Under the pieces are notes generated by a model, which was not told the origin of the DNA, searched no databases, and saw only the letters and a list, made by a program, of their open reading frames with translations. From contig CAAGDF010000025.1 of assembly GCA_900768525.1 (NCBI GenBank), positions 1-42,174 on the forward strand: 42,174 bases of DNA, given 5' to 3'. Positions 41,240 to 42,174 of this stretch are shown in pieces. The DNA is from Clostridia bacterium. Its GTDB lineage: Bacteria > Bacillota > Clostridia > Christensenellales > Borkfalkiaceae. Within the stretch, counting starts at the first letter, position 1; the number at the start of each line of letters is the position of its first letter. Made by a program: the position numbers and the translations under genes.

Positions 41240-42174
41240 TGCCGGAAAACAACAACGAAGTATTATTGAAAGTTGAAAATCTTTGCCAATTCTTTAAAAC
41301 GGGCAAGGGTGAACTCAAAGCGGTCAACAACGTCGGTTTCGATATTAAAAAAGGCGAGGTGTTCGGTCTTGTGGGTGAGTCCGGCTGCGGAAAAACCACC
41401 ACGGGCAGAACTATAATAAAACTATACGACGCGACCTCCGGGAACGTCTGGTTCAAGGGTAAAAGGATCGTTGCGGGTACCCGCTCGTATAAAGAAGCTA
41501 TCACCGAAAAGCGCGCATGGGCAAAGCAGGAGCGCAAACGCCTTGCGCAAGAGGCTGCCGAAAAGATTAAAAATGCCGAAGGCGCTGCCGATTTTGAGCG
41601 TATAAGGAGCGAAGCGGAGGCGGAATGTAAGAAAAAAACGGCGGAAATCAACGGCGAATTAAACTCTTTCGTCGCGGCGCAGCGCGCCGAGATACGCTCT
41701 GCCGAGCATGACGACAAATATTGCGATAAAGATTACGCCGCCGAACAGGTCGCTTTAGTCAAGGCAAAATATGAACCGCTTATCGTCGCCGAAACCGACG
41801 AAGAAAAGAAAGCGGCGATAGAAAAGGAATACAGAGCGGAGCTGAGAAAGGCAAAGCGTTCGCGACTTGTAACGCAGATTCAGATGATATTTCAGGATCC
41901 TATCGCTTCGCTCGATCCGCGTATGACCGTGCGTGATATTATCGCCGAAGGTCTTATAATTCAGGGCGAAAAGGATAAAGACGTAATCGATAAAAAGGTC
42001 TATCAGATGCTCGAACTCGTAGGTCTTGTTTCCGAGCATGCGTCGCGTTACCCGCACGAGTTTTCGGGCGGGCAGCGTCAGCGTATCGGCGTTGCGCGTT
42101 CCATTATAATGAACCCCGAAATGATTATCGCCGACGAACCCGTTTCCGCGCTCGACGTATCCATTCAGGCGCAG
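41239..42174 (+). CDS. oppF: Oligopeptide ABC transporter ATPase OppF (partial, runs off the window) with a coiled-coil insertion
   Basis: The first 312 residues are present. Walker A is VGESGCGKT (Lys52), the Q-loop is Gln219 in MIFQDPIASLDPRM, the signature FSGGQRQR starts at Phe275, and Walker B is Asp299-Glu300. Walker A and Q-loop are ~167 residues apart where ~55 is normal. The extra ~115 residues (~80-205) are Ala/Glu/Lys/Arg-rich with a strong coiled-coil look (KRLAQEAAEKIKNAEGAADF...). This insert lies before the Q-loop, whereas OppD's lies after it. The ATG shares one base with the oppD stop (TAATG), and AAGGAG is nine bases upstream. Confidence 0.9.
   Translation, partial: MPENNNEVLLKVENLCQFFKTGKGELKAVNNVGFDIKKGEVFGLVGESGCGKTTTGRTIIKLYDATSGNVWFKGKRIVAGTRSYKEAITEKRAWAKQERKRLAQEAAEKIKNAEGAADFERIRSEAEAECKKKTAEINGELNSFVAAQRAEIRSAEHDDKYCDKDYAAEQVALVKAKYEPLIVAETDEEKKAAIEKEYRAELRKAKRSRLVTQIQMIFQDPIASLDPRMTVRDIIAEGLIIQGEKDKDVIDKKVYQMLELVGLVSEHASRYPHEFSGGQRQRIGVARSIIMNPEMIIADEPVSALDVSIQAQ

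Overview
The window reads as a chromosomal piece of an endospore-forming, low-to-medium GC Firmicute of the class Clostridia, probably an uncultured gut or rumen lineage. The evidence is the spoIIGA-sigE pair and spoVB, strong GGAGG-type ribosome binding sites, TTGACA/TATAAT promoters with 17-18 bp spacers, a class I lysyl-tRNA synthetase, and intergenic regions full of structured dispersed repeats. I see no rRNA, tRNA, CRISPR array, transposase or phage genes.

Layout. 1-1016: a DUF559 (Vsr-like) nuclease gene between two near-identical direct repeats, followed by a diverged third copy. 1172-5029: a promoter, a very large pseudopilin-like protein and an Ig-like surface lipoprotein. 5031-8236: pcrA between two blocks of dispersed repeats. 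8378-14655: ligA, a radical SAM protein with its split-off DUF2344 partner, and rng. 14656-15584: promoter, long structured leader and a folate-type ECF transporter S component. 15562-17595: spoVB (minus strand) and a divergent two-LysM protein. 17841-24489: type IIA topoisomerase genes (parE, parC), a lysine/alanine-rich histone-H1-like protein carrying a sliding-clamp-type motif, and a cytidylate-kinase-like gene. 24651-29599: class I lysS, spoIIGA-sigE, guaB. 29791-31500: a small AT-rich accessory island with a SLOG-like protein, two XRE regulators, a two-site operator, tandem repeats and dispersed repeats. 31505-32989: glyS (minus strand). 33412-42174: an oligopeptide ABC transporter operon (oppA-B-C-D-F; oppF runs off the end) in which the binding protein, one permease and both ATPases are enlarged relative to family norms.

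The points I think most deserve follow-up are: the repeat-bracketed DUF559 nuclease and its family of covarying hairpin elements; the H1-like protein with a QISLF motif, overlapping parC and coupled to a kinase gene; the SLOG/XRE unit, where a perfect dyad fills the spacer of a consensus promoter; the enlarged Opp transporter; and the structured folT leader. Several coding starts below were moved downstream of the longest open frame because promoter or ribosome-binding-site positions rule out the longer form.
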